NCBI RefSeq assembly: GCF_000506865.1
Contig: NZ_AYSV01000043.1
Span: 1 to 44,904, forward strand
DNA: 44,904 nt
Direction: 5' to 3'
Origin: Pelistega indica
GTDB lineage: Bacteria; Pseudomonadota; Gammaproteobacteria; Burkholderiales; Burkholderiaceae_B
A model generated the notes under the pieces. That model made no database searches. It was not told the DNA's origin and saw nothing but the letters and a program-made list of their open reading frames with translations. A program made the translations under genes and the position numbers. This document shows positions 1 through 8,695 of this stretch, one piece after another (position 1 is the first letter of the stretch; the number at the start of each line of letters is the position of its first letter).

Positions 1-224
1 AACACGCTTATATTCAACAACACTGGACATTCATGGAGATAGAAAAAGCATAGTTTAAAGCCCCAACGCTTATTGGCTTGGGTAAGTTTAATCAAGCAAT
101 CGGCAATCTGCTCGTCCTCAGCCTTTCCTTTACTTTGATAGTAATAACTTGATGTGCTAATACCCACCGTTCGGCAAGCTAACCTGACAGCAAAGCCTTG
201 ACGTGATACAAGTGTTCTTGTCAT
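1..224 (-). pseudogene. IS3-family transposase OrfB, N-terminal fragment
   Basis: Reading the minus strand from an ATG at 224 gives MTRTLVSRQGFAVRLACRTV followed by GISTSSYYYQSKGK and, further on, KRWGFKLCFFYLH. This is the HTH_21-type start of an IS3-family OrfB: the CRxVGIS..SYYY block followed by the RWGF block. The catalytic DDE core would lie beyond position 1. About 30-45 bases from the window edge the frame is lost; one extra base would put an EYKRV stretch, corresponding to the usual WNHKRV motif, back in frame. The gene follows its OrfA at 245-511 and is probably decayed. Confidence 0.7.
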
Positions 225-244
225 CGCTTTTCGTAGCGATGGCT

Positions 245-511
245 TTACCACTTTCCCTCAAGTAGCTCCTTTCGCGCCTCGGAAACTAGCCGCTCCTCAG
301 CATAAAGCTTCTTAAGCTTCGCATTCTCTTCCTGTAGGCGTTTTAGCTCATTGAGCATTGACGAGTCCATGCCGGCATATTTGCTACGCCATTTGTAAAA
401 AGCAGATTGGCTCATGCCGTGCTCACGACACAAATCAGCAACGCTCACGCCGCTCTCATGCTGTTTAAGAATAGATAAGATTTGTCGCTCGGTAAATTGT
501 TTTCTACGCAT
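245..511 (-). CDS. IS3-family transposase OrfA
   Basis: This 88-residue OrfA begins MRRKQFTERQILSILKQHES, with a helix-turn-helix (VADLCREHGMSQSAFYKWRS) and a C-terminal leucine-zipper-like heptad region (MLNELKRLQEENAKLKKLYA). OrfA binds the terminal inverted repeats and is joined to OrfB by frameshifting in intact members. I prefer the ATG at 511 over one at 535 because an AAAGGAA ribosome site precedes it and family members start at M-R/K-R-K. The downstream OrfB fragment has a lost frame, so the element is probably inactive. Confidence 0.8.
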   Translation of the reverse strand: MRRKQFTERQILSILKQHESGVSVADLCREHGMSQSAFYKWRSKYAGMDSSMLNELKRLQEENAKLKKLYAEERLVSEARKELLEGKW

Positions 512-651
512 GGAAAATTCCTTTAAATTTAACAAATAGTTTAACGAAATTTTCCACTCATCGGTGTTTCGATTTTAGGGGAGTATTACCTCTTATCCTT
601 AATATTTATATTTAAAATATCCTCAGTTGTATAATTATTAGGAAAAACTTC

Positions 652-905
652 TGTACCCATCCCATTTTTAGTACAACTATAAAGTAGAAACGGAATGTTT
701 TTGTTTGTACATTAAAGGGGTGAGCCCCTTTAGTGCATCATGAGGTCTTTGCGTATTATAAATCGTTAACCACTCCTCGGTTAGTTGTTTAACCTGTTTT
801 AGTGTTTTAAAGAGGTAACACCCTAAAACCTCTGTGCGATACGTCCGATTAAATCGCTCAATAAAGCCATTTTGGTAGGGGCATCCTGGTTGAATATAAT
901 GGTAG
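652..905 (-). mobile_element. Remnant of a second IS3-family element (OrfB C-terminus plus right end)
   Basis: From about 905 down to 677 the minus strand encodes YIQPGCPYQNGFIERFNRTY and then a block ending in YNTQRPHDALKGLTPLMYK, the last third of an IS3 OrfB with the final catalytic Glu (IERFNRTYR). Below the stop lies a terminal repeat, read on the plus strand from 652 as TGTACCCATCCCATTTTTAG. It resembles the right end of the intact element next door (TGAACCTACCCCATTCTTAA). The N-terminal two thirds are missing: homology stops exactly where the left inverted repeat of the intact element begins. This is an IS fragment truncated by a second IS. Confidence 0.75.
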
Positions 906-978
906 CCACCCCCTAAATTAATACAGCTCAAATGTAGAAATTTCCTTTAAAATTTAATTGATAATTAGGAGTTTTACA

Positions 979-1239
979 ATGAGCAAACGTAAGCGTGAAG
1001 AGCAGATCATTGCTTTATTAAAGCGAGCAGAGGCCGGCGAGCCTATCGCTGAACTATGTCGCCAAGAAGGTATTGCTGTTTCCACCTTTTACAAGTGGCG
1101 TTCCAAGTATGATGGCCTAGAAGCGTCGGAGCTGAAGCGCCTTAAGCAGATTGAGCAAGAGCACGAGCGGCTTAAGAAGATGTACGCTGAGTTGAGTTTG
1201 ATGGCCCGTATGCAGGAGGAGATTATAAAAAAGCTCTAG
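979..1239 (+). CDS. IS3-family transposase OrfA
   Basis: An 86-residue OrfA beginning MSKRKREEQIIALLKRAEAG, with an HTH (IAELCRQEGIAVSTFYKWRS) and a zipper-like tail (ELKRLKQIEQEHERLKKMYA). The ATG at 979 is preceded by TAGGAG at 966-971. The 3' end carries AAAAAAG at 1227-1233 just before the TAG stop, a canonical A6G slippery site for the -1 frameshift that yields the IS3 OrfAB fusion transposase. The orfB frame is the -1 frame here, as expected. The reading frames look intact. Confidence 0.88.
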   Translation: MSKRKREEQIIALLKRAEAGEPIAELCRQEGIAVSTFYKWRSKYDGLEASELKRLKQIEQEHERLKKMYAELSLMARMQEEIIKKL

Positions 1240-2075
1240 TGCCTGTAGAAACACGTAAGGCTTGGGCTCGTGACCTACAGGCAAGGCATCAAGTGAGTAT
1301 CGTTAAAAGCTGCCAAGCAGTCGGTATTAGCCGCACGGCTTATTACTACCGTAAACGCCAAGTTGACGATAGTTTCGTTGAAGAGGTCTTGCTTAGGCTC
1401 ACCGAACGTCATCCTCGCTGGGGCTTTGTGAAGTGTTTTGACCGCTTACGCGCCTTAGATCATACATGGAATCATAAACGCGTACAACGCGTCTATCATC
1501 AGCTTCGATTACAGCTACGAAGCAAACGCAAACAGCGTTTACCGGCAAGGCATCCGATGCCATTGACGCAACCGGTCATGGCACGAAGCAGTTGGTCAAT
1601 TGATTTTATGTCGGATGGTCTGACGGGTCGCCGTCGGTTCCGTACACTTAACGTGATAGATGACTTTAACCGTGAGGTGCTAGGCATCGACATAGGGGTG
1701 AGTCTGCCCGCTATTCGGGTGACTCGCTTTTTAGATCAGCTTGGGGAAGCCCATGGATATCCGCAGTGTATTCGTACGGACAACGGGCCTGAGTTTACTT
1801 CCACAGAGTTCACGCAGTGGGCGCAGCAGCGAGGCATTCTGATTGACTTTATTGAGCCGGGATGCCCTTATCAGAACGCCTATATTGAGCGGTTCAATCG
1901 AACCTACCGTGAGGAAGTGTTGGATATGCATTTATTCACGACGCTCGATCAGGTGCGTTGGCATACAGAGGCGTGGATAAACATTTACAATACTGAAAGA
2001 CCTCATGAGTCATTAGATCGTTTAAGTCCTGTCGAGTACAGGCAGAGAGCATATTCTACTTTAAAGCTGTGTTAA
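1239..2075 (+). CDS. IS3-family transposase OrfB (rve integrase core)
   Basis: A 278-residue DDE recombinase subunit. The N-terminus has the HTH_21 block (CQAVGISRTAYYYRKRQ, then RWGFVKCFDRL and WNHKRVQRVY). The catalytic triad is visible as Asp in SWSIDFMSD, Asp in IRTDNGPEFTS and Glu in AYIERFNRTYREE, followed by the conserved INIYNTERPHESL tail. The first codon of the open frame is GTG, overlapping the orfA stop by one base. Production as an OrfAB fusion through the AAAAAAG site is more likely than independent initiation. Length and motifs are complete, so this copy may be active. Confidence 0.9.
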   Translation: MPVETRKAWARDLQARHQVSIVKSCQAVGISRTAYYYRKRQVDDSFVEEVLLRLTERHPRWGFVKCFDRLRALDHTWNHKRVQRVYHQLRLQLRSKRKQRLPARHPMPLTQPVMARSSWSIDFMSDGLTGRRRFRTLNVIDDFNREVLGIDIGVSLPAIRVTRFLDQLGEAHGYPQCIRTDNGPEFTSTEFTQWAQQRGILIDFIEPGCPYQNAYIERFNRTYREEVLDMHLFTTLDQVRWHTEAWINIYNTERPHESLDRLSPVEYRQRAYSTLKLC

Positions 2076-2091
2076 GAATGGGGTAGGTTCA

Positions 2092-2500
2092 ATAAGACAC
2101 AGTGATTAGCCCTTAATTTTCTGACTATACCTGCTTTTTTTTACCTATTTTCACAAGCATTTTTATACAAAATCATCCTCATTAACACCGAATTATGCGA
2201 CTAATGTATCTTTTTTGTTGCATATTATTGAAACTTAAATGATTAAGTAGGATAAAACCATCCTAGTACATAACTTTTAACTATTTGATTTATATAAAAT
2301 TTATTTATTTTCAAGATTTATTTAAATATAAAACAGTAAGCGTTTTCCTTAATTTGTAAAAAATATTAATCTGATAACATAGATTGAAACAATTTGATTT
2401 TAAAGAGAAGCAAAGGAAAAGGTGGGTTCTAATCTTAATGGAATCTATTGATGATAAATAACTTAACTGATGGAAAAAAATAATGTAAAAGGGGAGTGTT
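2092..2500. other. AT-rich intergenic region, no gene seen
   Basis: This is a 409-base AT-rich spacer between the IS and the Fis-HTH regulator. I see no credible coding frame. It holds a small perfect inverted repeat, TAGGAT-6 nt-ATCCTA, at 2248-2265, and a strong ribosome site GGGGAG at 2491-2496 that sets the start of the next gene. The regulator's promoter must lie here but I cannot place it reliably. Confidence 0.6.
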
Positions 2501-3274
2501 ATGCGTGAAAAACTAGAATGTGGCGTATTTTATCTTGATAATTATGGTGATTGGTTAGATTCCTATATAGAAGACGTTCAAGCTATCCCAGATAACTTAC
2601 GATTGTATAAAGTAAATATCAAAGATTACACTGACTGTGACTCGTTTACTGTTGGGGATTATGCTTTCCCTAGTCCCAGAATTTTAAAAGATTTAGAGTT
2701 GATGCTAGATCGTTATGACTGTATAGTCCTTCCGGTGACTCAAGATAGTCTTATCTGGACACGTATTTTATTATCACAGATAAAGTTAGAACTTCGCCAT
2801 ATCATTATTGTTATTGCCCATGACATAAAACCAGTTGCCTTTGTAGATTTGACTGGACTTGGTGTTAGTGATTATCTATATGACTTAGAAGATGCTTCTA
2901 TGTTGAGAATCAAAGTATTGACAGCAATTGAACGAAAAAAATGGTTTAAACATGCAGAAATATTATGGCAACAAACGCCAGTTCCTGAGGTATCAAAACC
3001 TAGAGCAATTAAGAATACGAAAAAATCTAAAGGTTCCAAAGCCACTAAAAATGACATACAAAGCTATAACATTCAATATAGTGACTCATTCCAAAGCGCA
3101 AAGTCACGGCTGGTAGCTGATTTTGAGCAAAACTATATTATCAAAGCACTAGAGAAAACTAATGGTAATATCTGTGCCGCCGCATTACGAGCCAAAAAGC
3201 ATCGAAGAGCCTTTTGGGAATTGATGCGTAAGTATAAAATTAATGCTAACGATTATAAAAAAGATCTGGAATGA
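2501..3274 (+). CDS. Fis-type HTH regulator with degenerate receiver-like N-terminus, no AAA+ domain
   Basis: 257 residues. The last ~60 residues (about 197-250) match the DNA-binding domain of NtrC-family regulators: an FQSAKSRLVADFEQNYI block, then ALEKTNGNICAAALRAKKHR, then AFWELMRKYKI. The first ~145 residues look like an alternating alpha/beta fold with hydrophobic strands YDCIVLPVT and HIIIVIAHD, possibly a degenerate receiver; I cannot identify a phospho-acceptor set. A lysine/serine-rich linker (165-185) joins the two. The ~240-residue sigma-54 AAA+ module (GAFTGA, Walker motifs) is absent, so it cannot open sigma-54 promoters itself and may act as an ordinary activator or repressor. 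The ATG is chosen by the GGGGAG site 5 nt upstream. The target is unknown; it stands alone and points toward the AtuA cassette. Confidence 0.7.
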   Translation: MREKLECGVFYLDNYGDWLDSYIEDVQAIPDNLRLYKVNIKDYTDCDSFTVGDYAFPSPRILKDLELMLDRYDCIVLPVTQDSLIWTRILLSQIKLELRHIIIVIAHDIKPVAFVDLTGLGVSDYLYDLEDASMLRIKVLTAIERKKWFKHAEILWQQTPVPEVSKPRAIKNTKKSKGSKATKNDIQSYNIQYSDSFQSAKSRLVADFEQNYIIKALEKTNGNICAAALRAKKHRRAFWELMRKYKINANDYKKDLE

Positions 3275-3326
3275 CGGAGAGTTTTCTCTAGAGCAGAATA
3301 GATGTAGATTGAATGAATAGAATAAT

Positions 3327-3366
3327 GTACAGTTGTTTCCGTGGTAGGGTATCAACTGTACGGAAA
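3327..3366. terminator. Hairpin with two mutually exclusive foldings between convergent genes
   Basis: GTACAGTTG (3327-3335) and CAACTGTAC (3353-3361) form a perfect 9-bp stem with a 17-nt loop. Alternatively TTTCCG (3336-3341) pairs with CGGAAA (3361-3366). The element lies between the ends of two convergent genes, so a bidirectional transcription terminator is the simple reading, but there is no clear T-tract on either side. Confidence 0.45.
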
Positions 3367-3375
3367 GGATAATGT

Positions 3376-3690
3376 TTATATTTCCATATTAAGTAAATAA
3401 AAACTTAAAGACTTACCATGTGCATCAATTGAAAGAGATAATGTTACACCATAGTTTAGTAGTCCAGTTATAACAAAATTAAAAGCTTTTAATTGTGGTA
3501 ATTCATAACGATCTACCTTTAATTCTTCATTGGGAACCATAGGTTGGAAGTAATCTTTAACTCGTTCAGGAGTTACTTTTTCTTTTATTAAGTCGTATGA
3601 TGCTTGATCATATGCAATCAGCGATAGATTAGAGATATTACCCTTATCTCCAGCCCTGGAAGAAGCAAGTTGGTATAGTTTCATAATCAT
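3376..3690 (-). CDS. AtuA-like small protein (ferredoxin-fold C-terminal domain family)
   Basis: 104 residues. The start contains ASSRAGDKGNISNLSLIAYD and the end LSIDAHGKSLSFYLLNMEI, the pattern of the AtuA-like ferredoxin-fold domain (RxGDKGNxSN... HGKxLS..LL). In many proteobacteria this domain is a separate short gene directly after AtuA; in others it is fused to it. Here its ATG immediately follows the atuA stop, implying translational coupling; a second ATG lies two codons in. It is probably a subunit or partner of the AtuA-family protein upstream. The biochemical role is not established. Confidence 0.8.
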   Translation of the reverse strand: MIMKLYQLASSRAGDKGNISNLSLIAYDQASYDLIKEKVTPERVKDYFQPMVPNEELKVDRYELPQLKAFNFVITGLLNYGVTLSLSIDAHGKSLSFYLLNMEI

Positions 3691-5028
3691 TTATATAAAA
3701 GTAACGTTTGTTGTAATAATGTCCTGAGGTATAAAAGTTGATAGTACAGCAACAACTGGCTTTATGCTTTTCATGGCACCTCCTCCCCCAGCGGGACCGT
3801 TAGTATAAAGTGCTTCGACCTCATTGCCGATTAATTTGGCCAAAGAAATATCCGTAGACCTTGCTGCTACACGAATTCTTATTTCAGGATGATTGAACGT
3901 GTTATTTGGGCTAGTAGGGAATAGGGAATTAGCGCCGATATAATCAAATCTAATATCTTCAAAAGCATATTGACTTAATCTTTCTTTTAATATTTCTATA
4001 GCTAATGATGCTCTTTCAAACGCTGAAATACCACCATAGGATATTTGTCCTTCACCGATATATCCAGCTTTATAGCCTATAGAAACCTTGTAGTTGTCTG
4101 GTTTGGCTTGTCCTGTAGCACCAGTAGCATATATATGATTTTTTGATTTTTCTTCAAAATACACAGCTGAAAAGTCAGCTATGACATCAGGAGTGTAATA
4201 TTTTTTAGGATCATGAATTTCGTAAAGTAATTGTTCAGTACACGTTTGAGTGGTAATTATTCCTCCGCTATTTTCTACTTTACTGATCTCACAATTTCCG
4301 TCGTTAAAAATATCGGCATATGGAAAACCTAAGTGTGCTAGATTGGCGATAGTTTTTTTAGGTGGATCAGCAAAATATCCACCAGTAATTTGTCCTGCAC
4401 ACTCTAGCAGATGACCTATCATTGTTCCTTTACCCAATAAATGGTAATCATCAAAACTCCAGTTAAATTCATAGATAATTGGAGCAAGAAAAAGTGCTGG
4501 ATCAGCTACTCTGCCTGTAATAACTATATTTGCTCCAGATCTCAATGCTTGAACGATAGGCGATGCTCCTAAATATGCATTGGCAGAAATTATTGAGTCA
4601 CTAAAGTCTTTGGTGGAGATAGGGCGTTCTAGGATAGGGAAATCGTTATTCATAATAAGATTGGTCACGTCATCACCAGTAACATAAGCAATTTTGATAT
4701 GCTCGTACCCTAATTTTTTTGTTAAATTTCGAACAAGTTCAGCAGCAGCTTTTGGATTAGCTGCGCCCATGTTTGTAATAATTTTTATTTTATTTTGAAT
4801 ACAAATATCCAAAACTGCTTCCATACGTACTTTTAGTAGAGGGTCATAACCTAAATCTGGATGAATGCTTTTTTCTAATTGAGCTAAAGCGATCGTTCTT
4901 TCTGCTAGGCATTCAAAGCATAAATAGTCAATATTACCGTACTTTGCTAATTCAATAGCAGCATCAATTCGATCTCCAGAATATCCTGCACCAGAACCAA
5001 TTCGGATAAAATTTTTGTTATCTTTCAT
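3691..5028 (-). CDS. AtuA family protein (DUF1446)
   Basis: 445 residues, full length for the family. The N-terminus reads IRIGSGAGYSGDRIDAAIEL and continues YGNIDYLCFECLAERTIALA, the diagnostic DUF1446/AtuA opening. Further blocks include ITNMGAANPKAAAEL, VITGRVADPALFLAP and a glycine-rich NGPAGGGGAMKS near the C-terminus. The name comes from acyclic terpene utilisation in Pseudomonas, but most members, including those next to CitMHS transporters in Bordetella relatives, have unknown substrates. It lies 12 bases downstream of the transporter and is coupled to the small AtuA-like gene. I infer catabolism of an imported organic acid rather than terpene degradation. Confidence 0.85.
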   Translation of the reverse strand: MKDNKNFIRIGSGAGYSGDRIDAAIELAKYGNIDYLCFECLAERTIALAQLEKSIHPDLGYDPLLKVRMEAVLDICIQNKIKIITNMGAANPKAAAELVRNLTKKLGYEHIKIAYVTGDDVTNLIMNNDFPILERPISTKDFSDSIISANAYLGASPIVQALRSGANIVITGRVADPALFLAPIIYEFNWSFDDYHLLGKGTMIGHLLECAGQITGGYFADPPKKTIANLAHLGFPYADIFNDGNCEISKVENSGGIITTQTCTEQLLYEIHDPKKYYTPDVIADFSAVYFEEKSKNHIYATGATGQAKPDNYKVSIGYKAGYIGEGQISYGGISAFERASLAIEILKERLSQYAFEDIRFDYIGANSLFPTSPNNTFNHPEIRIRVAARSTDISLAKLIGNEVEALYTNGPAGGGGAMKSIKPVVAVLSTFIPQDIITTNVTFI

Positions 5029-5040
5029 ATTATTTTTTGC

Positions 5041-6351
5041 CTAAAATAATGGTAAAACTCCGGTAATAACCAATGTAATTGTCATGATGATAGAAATTAT
5101 AAACATTACAGGGAAGGTATATTTTTGATGATCGGCAAGATCAACGCCAGCTAAACCCACTAATAAGAAAGTTGATGCAGTTAAGGGGCTGATGGCAAAA
5201 CCTGTTGTCATTTGCCCTACTAAAGCTGCTTGAGCCATTGTAATCGGTTCAACACCAGTGTTAGAGCCAATTGTTGCTAGCACAGGAAGAATACCAAAAT
5301 AGAATGAATCAGGGTCAAATAATAGGCTTAATGGCACAGATAAAATTGCTAGAATTAGTGCAAGACCTTCTCCCATTCCTTCTGGGACATAACCACCAAT
5401 AGATTGAGCCATAGCAGTTAACATACCAGTACCTTTCATGATGCCAGTAAACACCCCTGCAGCAAGTAAAAGGGTAGCTAACATTAAAGCAGGGATGGCA
5501 TGTGCTTGAATTCTATCTTGTTGCTGTTTAAGGTTAGGATAATTGATTAAGAGAGTAAGAGCAGTACCAACCATAAAGCATAAAGCAGGAGAAATTTTAC
5601 CAACCACTAGGGTTGTTAGCACCGAGATAACAATTAATACATTAAGCCAAAATAGTTTTGGTCTTTTGAGAGCTTGTTGTTCAGGCGTTAAATTGTAAGT
5701 TGAAATGGTATCCAATGTATTATAGTCAGTAGATATTAAACCTAAACGTTTTTCTTCACGCTTTCCCATCCACCAAGAGAAAATATAAAGACAAATTAAT
5801 CCGATGATTTGGGCAGGAATTAATGGTAGATAAATGTCATTCAGTGGCAAATGAAGTGCAGATGCAGCCCGAATAGTTGGTCCACCCCATGGTAATGAAT
5901 TACAGATACCAGCGGCGGTTGCTACTACGCAAGCTAATAATCGTTTATCCATGTTCATGCGATTAAAGAGAGCAAGCATAGGAGGAATAGTAATTAGGAA
6001 TGTGCTAGCACCGGCACCATCTAGATGAGAAATCGAAGCAAGAATTGCAGCCCCAAGCACGATTCTTGAGGGTTTCAATCCCATAAATTTCAATAATCGA
6101 TTGATGATAGGATCCAATACCCCTGCATCATTCATGATGCCAAAAAATAGGATAGCAAAGACTAACATTCCAACTGTTGGTGCAATTGATTTAATTCCTT
6201 CAAGTACAAATTTATTGGTACTTATCCCAAATCCACCAATAAGAGCAGCAATTAATGGCAAGAGAATTAGTGCCATCATTGGAGATAGTTTCTTGGTAAG
6301 AATTAAGAATAAAAGAATGGCTATAGTGCTAAAACCGAGAATAGCAAGCAT
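5041..6351 (-). CDS. CitMHS family citrate/organic-acid:cation symporter
   Basis: 436 residues, an inner-membrane protein with about 11-12 hydrophobic helices starting [20 protein letters not shown]. Family features include [20 protein letters not shown] in the first half, the loop [14 protein letters not shown] and [20 protein letters not shown] near the end. CitMHS proteins import citrate complexed with Mg or Ca, or related carboxylates, with protons. It is the first gene of an operon with atuA and the AtuA-like gene and is divergent from a LysR gene, the usual arrangement for a LysR-controlled uptake and catabolism cassette. The precise substrate cannot be read from sequence. Confidence 0.85.
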   Translation of the reverse strand: MLAILGFSTIAILLFLILTKKLSPMMALILLPLIAALIGGFGISTNKFVLEGIKSIAPTVGMLVFAILFFGIMNDAGVLDPIINRLLKFMGLKPSRIVLGAAILASISHLDGAGASTFLITIPPMLALFNRMNMDKRLLACVVATAAGICNSLPWGGPTIRAASALHLPLNDIYLPLIPAQIIGLICLYIFSWWMGKREEKRLGLISTDYNTLDTISTYNLTPEQQALKRPKLFWLNVLIVISVLTTLVVGKISPALCFMVGTALTLLINYPNLKQQQDRIQAHAIPALMLATLLLAAGVFTGIMKGTGMLTAMAQSIGGYVPEGMGEGLALILAILSVPLSLLFDPDSFYFGILPVLATIGSNTGVEPITMAQAALVGQMTTGFAISPLTASTFLLVGLAGVDLADHQKYTFPVMFIISIIMTITLVITGVLPLF

Positions 6352-6408
6352 AGAAAAGTCCCCTAGTTTATATGTTTTAATTAATAAATCTATTATTTAA
6401 GATAATAT

Positions 6409-6430
6409 TTAATTTGTAAAACTAAATTAA
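6409..6430. promoter_or_regulatory. Inverted repeat, candidate LysR-type operator
   Basis: TTAATTT and AAATTAA (arms of 7) are separated by 8 bases in the 100-bp divergent gap between the CitMHS gene and the LysR gene. LysR-type regulators usually bind AT-rich interrupted palindromes with a T-N11-A core in such positions. The surrounding DNA is very AT-rich, so chance is possible. Confidence 0.4.
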
Positions 6431-6451
6431 TCAATTAATTAATCGATATTT

Positions 6452-7358
6452 ATGATAAATATAAGTACTAAAATTTTACAGTCTTTTGTAGTATTAGTTG
6501 AATGTAAGCATTTTACAAATGCTGCTCAAAAGTTATGCATGTCTCAATCTGCGCTAAGTGCATTGATTCAGAAACTCGAAAGAGATGTTGGAGTCAATCT
6601 GTTTGTAAGAAATACTCGTCAGGTTGAGTTGAGTAGAGAGGGGGAACATTTTTATCGGATAGCAATTGATTGTTTGCATCAACAAAAAACACTTTTAAAT
6701 AATTTTTTTAGAAATGTACAAGGAACATTAGGAATTATTAGAATGGCAGTATTGCCTTCGATTGCTGCCAGTTGGTTGCCGACTGTCGTCGCCCAGTTTA
6801 AACAAGAATATCCTGATATAGAAATTGAAATTTATGACTGTCTTTCTGATGAGTGCTTAAAACTTCTCCAATCAGGAATAGTTGATTTTGCGATTGCTGC
6901 GCCACGGTATATAAATCTACAAGAATTTATTGGAGAGATTATCTATAAAGATAATTATTATGTGATGTGTTGTGTGGGGCATGAATTAAGTAATAAAAAA
7001 AATTATTTCATATGAAGATATTCAGGCTTTTCCACTAATATCTCTTTCACAAGAAACAAGTGTTCGGCAATTTCTAGATAGTGAAATCATTAAAGAACAG
7101 TTGAAAGCTAGTTATGTTGTAAGAAACGTTTCAACAGTGGCGGCATTAGTTGAAAAAAATCTTGGGATTTCATTACTACCAGGTCTGGCGTGTAATTTAT
7201 CAAAAGGCAGAAAAATCATTAAAAAAGTATTTATAGATACGACATTACAAAGAGAGATTCAAATAATTCAATTGAAAAGTAAACAGAATCAAATGCCTGC
7301 TGCTTCACAAAAGTTCATTTCTCATTTTAAAAAATATCTAGAGCAAAGTAACCAATAA
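6452..7358 (+). pseudogene. LysR family regulator, frameshifted at an A8 tract
   Basis: The N-terminal part (187 residues to 7015) has a typical LysR HTH: ILQSFVVLVECKHFTNAAQK, then CMSQSALSALIQKLERDVGV and LFVRNTRQVELS, followed by the start of the substrate-binding domain. The rest of that domain continues in the +1 frame through EDIQAFPLISLSQETSVRQF to a stop at 7358. The break is at the eight-A run 6995-7002; removing one A gives a continuous 301-residue protein, the normal LysR length. It is divergent from the CitMHS-atuA operon and is presumably its regulator. The frameshift could be a read error, a real mutation or slippage-based switching. Confidence 0.85.
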
Positions 7359-7393
7359 GCTCTAAAGTAGAGGGTTTTAGACGATGAATAGTT

Positions 7394-7399
7394 TATAAT
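7394..7399 (+). promoter_or_regulatory. Candidate -10 box for hemE
   Basis: TATAAT lies 46 bases before the hemE ATG, in the gap after lysR. No good -35 hexamer is seen at 16-18 bases upstream, so this is only a partial promoter match. Confidence 0.3.
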
Positions 7400-7445
7400 T
7401 CCTACAACAATGAATATATATAGTATATAGGCAGGAGTTTTGGTC

Positions 7446-8522
7446 ATGTTTGCCCCTTTACAAAATGATACTTTTTTACGTGCTCTTTTACGCCAAAAGG
7501 TTGATTACACACCAGTTTGGTTAATGCGACAAGCAGGAAGATACTTAGCTGAATACAATGCTACACGTAAGCAAGCAGGGTCATTTTTAGGTCTTGCCAA
7601 AAATCCTCAGTATGCGTGTGAGGTCACATTACAGCCGATTGATCGCTATCCATTAGATGCGGCTATTTTATTTTCTGATATTTTGATGATTCCAGACGCT
7701 ATGGGGCTTGGTTTGGATTTTGTGGCAGGAGAAGGTCCTCAATTTGCCTCTCCAGTCCGTACGGAATCTGATGTGGCCAAATTAACAGTACCTGATATGA
7801 ATGATTTGCGCTATGTGTTTGATGCTGTGACGCTTATTCGTAAAGAGTTAAATGGTCGTGTTCCATTAATTGGTTTTGCTGGTAGTCCGTGGACAATTAG
7901 TTGTTATATGGTGGAGGGGCAGGGTTCTAAAGAGTATCGCACTATTAAGACGATGATGTATGCTCAACCTGATTTGTTAAAACAAATTCTGTCTATAGCC
8001 GCACAATCTACGGTTTTATATTTAAATGAACAGATCAAAGCAGGTGCTCAAGCTGTCATGATTTTTGATAGTTGGGGGGGCGTATTAGCTGATGGCAAAT
8101 ATCAAGAGTTCTCGTTATATTACATCAAGCAAGTCGTTGATAGTCTTATTCGTTCTCATGAGGGTAATAAAATTCCAGCGATTGTTTTCACCAAGGGTGG
8201 CGGTTTATGGGTAGAAGAAATTGCTTCTATCGGGTGTGATGCTGTTGGTCTAGATTGGACTATGAATTTAGCTAAAGCTCGCCGTTTAACGGGAGATAAG
8301 GTTGCTTTCCAAGGCAATATTGACCCGATGGCTTTATTTGGTACAGAACAATCTATTCGTGCAGAGGCTCGTCGGGTGATAGATGATTTTGGCGTAGTTG
8401 GGGCTGGTGGTCATGTGTTTAATTTAGGACATGGTATTTCTCAATTTACTAATCCAGATCATGTGGCTTACTTGATTGATGAGGTGCATACCTATAGCCG
8501 TCAAATGCATTTATCAACATAG
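7446..8522 (+). CDS. hemE: Uroporphyrinogen decarboxylase
   Basis: 358 residues. It removes four acetate carboxyl groups from uroporphyrinogen III to give coproporphyrinogen III in the cytosolic heme pathway. Signature blocks are [18 protein letters not shown] near the N-terminus, [16 protein letters not shown] containing the catalytic Asp, [17 protein letters not shown], and [13 protein letters not shown] and [10 protein letters not shown] near the end. I use the ATG at 7446, which follows GGCAGGAG at 7430-7437 with good spacing; an in-frame TTG two codons earlier is less likely. It is followed by a 237-base gap with two DnaA-box matches and then priA. Confidence 0.96.
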   Translation: MFAPLQNDTFLRALLRQKVDYTPVWLMRQAGRYLAEYNATRKQAGSFLGLAKNPQYACEVTLQPIDRYPLDAAILFSDILMIPDAMGLGLDFVAGEGPQFASPVRTESDVAKLTVPDMNDLRYVFDAVTLIRKELNGRVPLIGFAGSPWTISCYMVEGQGSKEYRTIKTMMYAQPDLLKQILSIAAQSTVLYLNEQIKAGAQAVMIFDSWGGVLADGKYQEFSLYYIKQVVDSLIRSHEGNKIPAIVFTKGGGLWVEEIASIGCDAVGLDWTMNLAKARRLTGDKVAFQGNIDPMALFGTEQSIRAEARRVIDDFGVVGAGGHVFNLGHGISQFTNPDHVAYLIDEVHTYSRQMHLST

Positions 8523-8531
8523 TTATCCACA
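8523..8531 (+). promoter_or_regulatory. DnaA box (TTATCCACA)
   Basis: A perfect match to the high-affinity DnaA box, starting directly after the hemE stop codon. It pairs with a second match at 8696-8704, with AT-rich DNA between. A DnaA-binding role is inferred from sequence only. Confidence 0.5.
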
Positions 8532-8695
8532 ATTTATTAATTAAGTAGTTAGGTGGTATATTTCAAGTTGTTTCGTATAAATTAATCATAATTATTTGAT
8601 TTTTATTAAAATTCTTAAATGGCTTAGAATGATAATCGAAAATTGTGGTAATTAATTACGTCAATATATCACTTTAAAAAGATTTTTCTACAGAG

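Larger units (their letters stand above)
904..2091 (+). mobile_element. Intact IS3-family insertion sequence
   Basis: The element is about 1.19 kb and carries overlapping orfA and orfB. The right end read inward is TGAACCTACCCCATTCTTAA followed by CACAGCTTTAAAGTAGAA. The left end, from about 904, aligns to it as AGCCACCCCCTAAATTAATA followed by CAGCTCAAATGTAGAA. The right end starts with the TG expected of the family; the left outermost bases are degenerate, so the left boundary is uncertain by a few bases. No convincing target duplication is visible, and the 5' flank is OrfB of another IS while the 3' flank is not. This suggests a deletion or recombination after insertion. Confidence 0.8.
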
